Positions 61,901 to 64,000 of a stretch of DNA of 64,000 nucleotides are shown here, piece by piece. The number at the start of each line of letters is the position of its first letter. The first letter of the stretch is position 1. Below the pieces are notes generated by a model. That model worked only from the letters and a program-made list of their open reading frames with translations, did no database searches and had not been told where the DNA came from. Source of the stretch: Paramacrobiotus metropolitanus. Lineage: Eukaryota > Tardigrada > Eutardigrada > Parachela > Macrobiotidae. The position numbers and the translations under genes are program-made. The DNA lies in NCBI RefSeq assembly GCF_019649055.1, contig NW_026570349.1, positions 186,001 through 250,000 on the forward strand, in the 5' to 3' direction.

Positions 61901-63044
61901 AATGCTCATTGTCCAGCAACAAAAAAATCTCCTGCATATCATGGGTTTTACGCTCGGGTACCCGTGCAATAATCATATCACCTTGATTGGCCGATATAAC
62001 CTTAATTTGAAACTCGGGAAATTCATTTTCCTGAAGCACGCCTAGGGCATCAAGGTCGCAGTAATGGCCAGGTTGCAGATCGCAGTTATTCATTATCTTG
62101 ATGGCCTCCGCTTCCAACTTGCGACTTCGGTTAGCACGAATATAATTTTTCCATTTATTCTTATGCGGCGGAACTTCAAGGTCATGCGTGAGGCGGAATT
62201 TTCCCAGAAACAACGCGGCGGGCAAGCAGAGGTTATTTTCTACACGGACGCTTACAATGGATTTCTTGAAACGATTTCGGTCATGCTTAACGTGCTGATG
62301 CCTGAGGAACCAGGATCCACCAGCCGGCATGATAGAGCGCCAGATCCGTATGGTGAAAGAATCGTCAATTACCAACTTCTGGCCGGAGTTCAGAAGCTCA
62401 ATACGATGCATAAAAGCGGGTATGCTAAAGTCAGAGAGCTTTCGCATGGTTAAATAGAACGCTCTTTCAAGCCCATCCGATTTGAGAGCCACAACAACAC
62501 GGTCCGTCGGGGCAAATTCTTTAAAGCACAAATCCATTATGACGCGCAGGATTTCCGGCATGATGAGCATGGTTTCTTCTTTTGCAAAAATTCGCGGTAG
62601 CGAGGCTATCTGGACACGGTATTTCTGTTCAGTGCTGTTGAAGGTTTTGAAAACGCGTTCCGACTCTTTGACCAATTGAAATAGACCTGAGAAATCGGGC
62701 AGCGATTCATCTCGGACCGCATTTCCACCAGCTTGCGGCGCTGGTGGATCTTCATACTGCCAGTCGTCCAGTTGCGCAAGAGCAAGAGCGGCAGCTAAAG
62801 ATCCCGGGCTTAACTGATCAACCTGATCCAGATGCAGCAAAGCGGTTGCTAGAGTCTGTTCATCGTGTTCATTGAACTCATTGGGATTAGCAAGCATGTG
62901 ATCAAAGGCTGCTTGATCTTCAGCGGTTAACTGGTACGCATCATTAACTTGCGGCTGCTGCTGCTGCTCATCATCATCCATCCACGGCTCACTGAGTATG
63001 GCCGCAATAGCCGCATGATCAGAAGCAGACAACTGATAAGTCAT
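58938..63044 (-). CDS. Protein-primed DNA polymerase B (pPolB), one in-frame TGA
   Basis: From ATG 63,044 the frame runs 1,369 codons to 58,938 with a single interruption, TGA at 61,124-61,122 (codon 641), in the exonuclease region; both sides are in phase. The N-terminal third is low-complexity and then unassigned; a Cys/His-rich multi-zinc region follows (FCNDCDRPYHHRERHRC and on). Exonuclease motifs: FFDYETY, NFRGYDGHF and YCSNDVTVL. Polymerase motifs: A YDVVSLYPF, B KIVVNSLWGKTG and C YYDTDSVIF. An insertion with VYEYNGCVFHGHPFC before motif A is typical of Polintons. The enzyme replicates the element using a terminal protein primer. The lone TGA could be a fresh nonsense mutation or an error. 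Confidence 0.9.
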
Positions 63045-63217
63045 TTTTGCCAGACGTGAAGGATTTAAATGAAGAAAAATCTCGTGTCGCGCGGCTTTTA
63101 TACACGAGCTGAATTACTGCAGCGTGTGCTTATTGGTCTGATGTTTTCTGTAATGCGATGCAATTGGTTAACAGTGTTTAAGCCACACCTTTGGGCGTTC
63201 CAGTGGGCGCGAGTGGA
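63045..63217 (-). promoter_or_regulatory. Promoter of the Polinton polymerase gene
   Basis: On the minus strand TATAAAAG lies at 63,102-63,095, about 50 bases before the start codon, with CCAAT boxes at 63,136-63,132 and 63,167-63,163. The core (GTATAAAAGC) matches that at 51,246 on the other side of the element. Confidence 0.6.
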
Positions 63218-63248
63218 TACTTACCGGCGCTAGCAGCGCCGGTAAGTA
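63218..63248. repeat. Perfect hairpin, 14-base arms, 3-base loop
   Basis: TACTTACCGGCGCT, loop AGC, then the exact reverse complement. It lies just outside the polymerase promoter, near the presumed right end of the Polinton. Confidence 0.8.
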
Positions 63249-63501
63249 ACCGCTCGGCCTTTCTTTCGACGTGTTTTAACGTGAAAAACTAACGAAAAAG
63301 AACCACGTTGTATTATTTCCACAACAGCAACAATCTCCATCAAAAACAGTCTACACCACAACATTATAATTCCGCTGTTACTGTAACCATTATCCCACGG
63401 TATGCGTTATCAAACAAGAGGTATGAAAACTGTACTGCCATTATCCCATGGTATGTATTGTATGTAAAGACAACGCCATAAAAGAAAAACACTACGACAT
63501 T
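63249..63501. other. Right flank of the Polinton
   Basis: No gene is seen. A direct repeat of ccattatcccaYggtatg occurs at about 63,388 and 63,440. The host-element boundary is probably within 63.2-63.45 kb. Confidence 0.4.
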
Positions 63502-64000
63502 TTAGTTTTCCGTGTTCACCTCAGTCTCTTGCTTCTTGGCAGGCGGTTCCTCGGTTTCGTTGTTGTCGTCGTCGTCGTCCGAATGCTTCCGTTTGTTGCC
63601 GCATTCGACAGTGTCCACAGGCTCAGTGCCGTTCAGGTACTCGTCCAAGTCAATGTCTCCTACCAGGAGAGTGTCGTCCAATTCCTCTTCGGCTTCGGTC
63701 TCCGGAATCGCGTCGATTTCTCCTTCTTCAGCTTCAGTCGCCGGCTCACTCTCCAAAGTGTCGTCTGCGAGAACGTGTTCACCTTCTTCTTCGTTTTCGT
63801 CACCCACGTCGCTTTCAGCTTCATCCGACGGATCGCCCTCAAAGAAACCCGAGTCAAGCGAGTTGTCCGGGGCGCCAGCAATGCGTTCGTAGTAAAAGTC
63901 GTGCAGTCGCTTCTACAAAAACCAAATAATGAATATAAGTTGAATTATGCACAGAAAAAAATACATCAACGGCGAGGAATCTTACCATAAAATCAGTTAG
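63502..64000 (-). CDS. Acidic host protein, last two exons (partial)
   Basis: The last exon (63,912-63,502) follows acceptor TTTGTAG; a 73-base intron separates it from an exon whose end is at 63,986 (ATG then donor GTAAGA). The protein reads KRLHDFYYERIAGAPDN and then becomes strongly acidic (EEEGEHV, EAEEELDD). It ends with a basic-acidic patch (NKRKHSDDDDD, then PPAKKQET) that looks like a nuclear localisation signal. I do not recognise the family. A nuclear, chromatin- or RNA-associated role is only suggested by composition. Its 5' part lies beyond the window. Confidence 0.55.

Larger units (their letters stand above)
49600..63250. mobile_element. Polinton/Maverick (adintovirus-like) element, about 13.6 kb
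   Basis: The gene set is that of Polintons: protein-primed PolB, retroviral-type integrase with chromodomain, FtsK/HerA-type packaging ATPase, double-jelly-roll major capsid, single-jelly-roll minor capsid, adenain-type protease and small basic proteins. Gene order from the left: ARH3-BIR relic (-), 148-residue protein, TBP homologue, ATPase, two small proteins, integrase, minor capsid, basic protein, major capsid, protease, small membrane protein (all +), then PolB (-). Reading frames are mostly intact; PolB, capsid and ARH-BIR carry lesions. I could not recognise terminal inverted repeats or the 6-base target duplication, so the exact ends are inferred from the outermost genes and the flanking LINE and host exon. 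Confidence 0.85.

Noticed and set aside
58938-63044. A reassigned TGA codon (readthrough) in polymerase, ARH-BIR and the Thr-rich gene
   Set aside because: TGA ends many intact genes here (packaging ATPase, integrase, capsid), so it is a normal stop in this genome.
49600-63250. Terminal inverted repeats of the Polinton
   Set aside because: I compared the flanks by eye and found no long inverted match. The shared 37-base motif is in direct orientation and marks gene ends, so it is not a terminal repeat.
63448-63990. 180-codon plus-strand open frame at the right end
   Set aside because: It is the complement of the acidic protein exon; acidic GAA/GAT-rich coding sequence leaves the opposite strand open as Ser/Phe/Val-rich nonsense.

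Overview
This is a stretch of nuclear genome from an animal, most likely a small invertebrate. The host genes carry many short GT-AG introns (often 50-150 bases, some up to about 1.1 kb). They encode animal families: an MRP1-type ABCC transporter, a SET/MYND (SMYD) protein and a class A GPCR. I cannot settle the phylum from sequence alone; a compact ecdysozoan such as a tardigrade is only a guess.

Layout. 1-1,259 (-): 5' part of a secreted GIN/DUF2807-type beta protein, a family known mainly from bacteria, here split by an intron. 3,188-12,639 and 18,034-26,099 (+): two tandem ABCC1/MRP1-like genes of 25 exons each in parallel exon structure, duplicated together with about 0.8 kb of upstream DNA. 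Each copy carries a reading-frame lesion that the other lacks. Between them lies a 2.08-kb transposon with 35-bp terminal inverted repeats. 26.1-29.3 kb: a broken Thr-rich secreted protein and the 3' part of a LINE with a restriction-like endonuclease. 29,876-32,335 (+): a 7-exon SMYD gene with a degenerate SET motif, followed by a decayed mini-paralogue. 34,912-40,387 (-): an intronless GPCR interrupted in extracellular loop 1 by a complete, very young DIRS/Ngaro-type tyrosine-recombinase retroelement with split direct repeats. 42.2-45.3 kb (+): an unrecognised multi-exon secreted protein. 45.5-49.5 kb: LINE and Harbinger remnants.

49.6-63.25 kb is a Polinton/Maverick (adintovirus-like) element. 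It has protein-primed DNA polymerase B, integrase with chromodomain, packaging ATPase, major and minor capsid proteins, adenain-type protease and several small structural proteins. It also carries unusual cargo: a TATA-binding-protein homologue with all four DNA-intercalating phenylalanines, and a degraded ARH3-like (ADP-ribosylhydrolase) protein fused to a BIR domain. Its main gene block is read rightward, with neighbouring genes joined by ATGA stop/start overlaps. Polymerase is read leftward. Both gene sets have CCAAT plus TATA promoters, so the element may bring its own TBP to its own TATA promoters. No terminal inverted repeats were recognised at its ends. The window closes with the last exons of an acidic host protein (-).

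Caution: one- or two-base indels break many otherwise conserved frames (both ABCC copies, the retroelement pol, capsid, ARH-BIR, the 42-kb gene). Some may be uncorrected assembly errors rather than real pseudogenisation.
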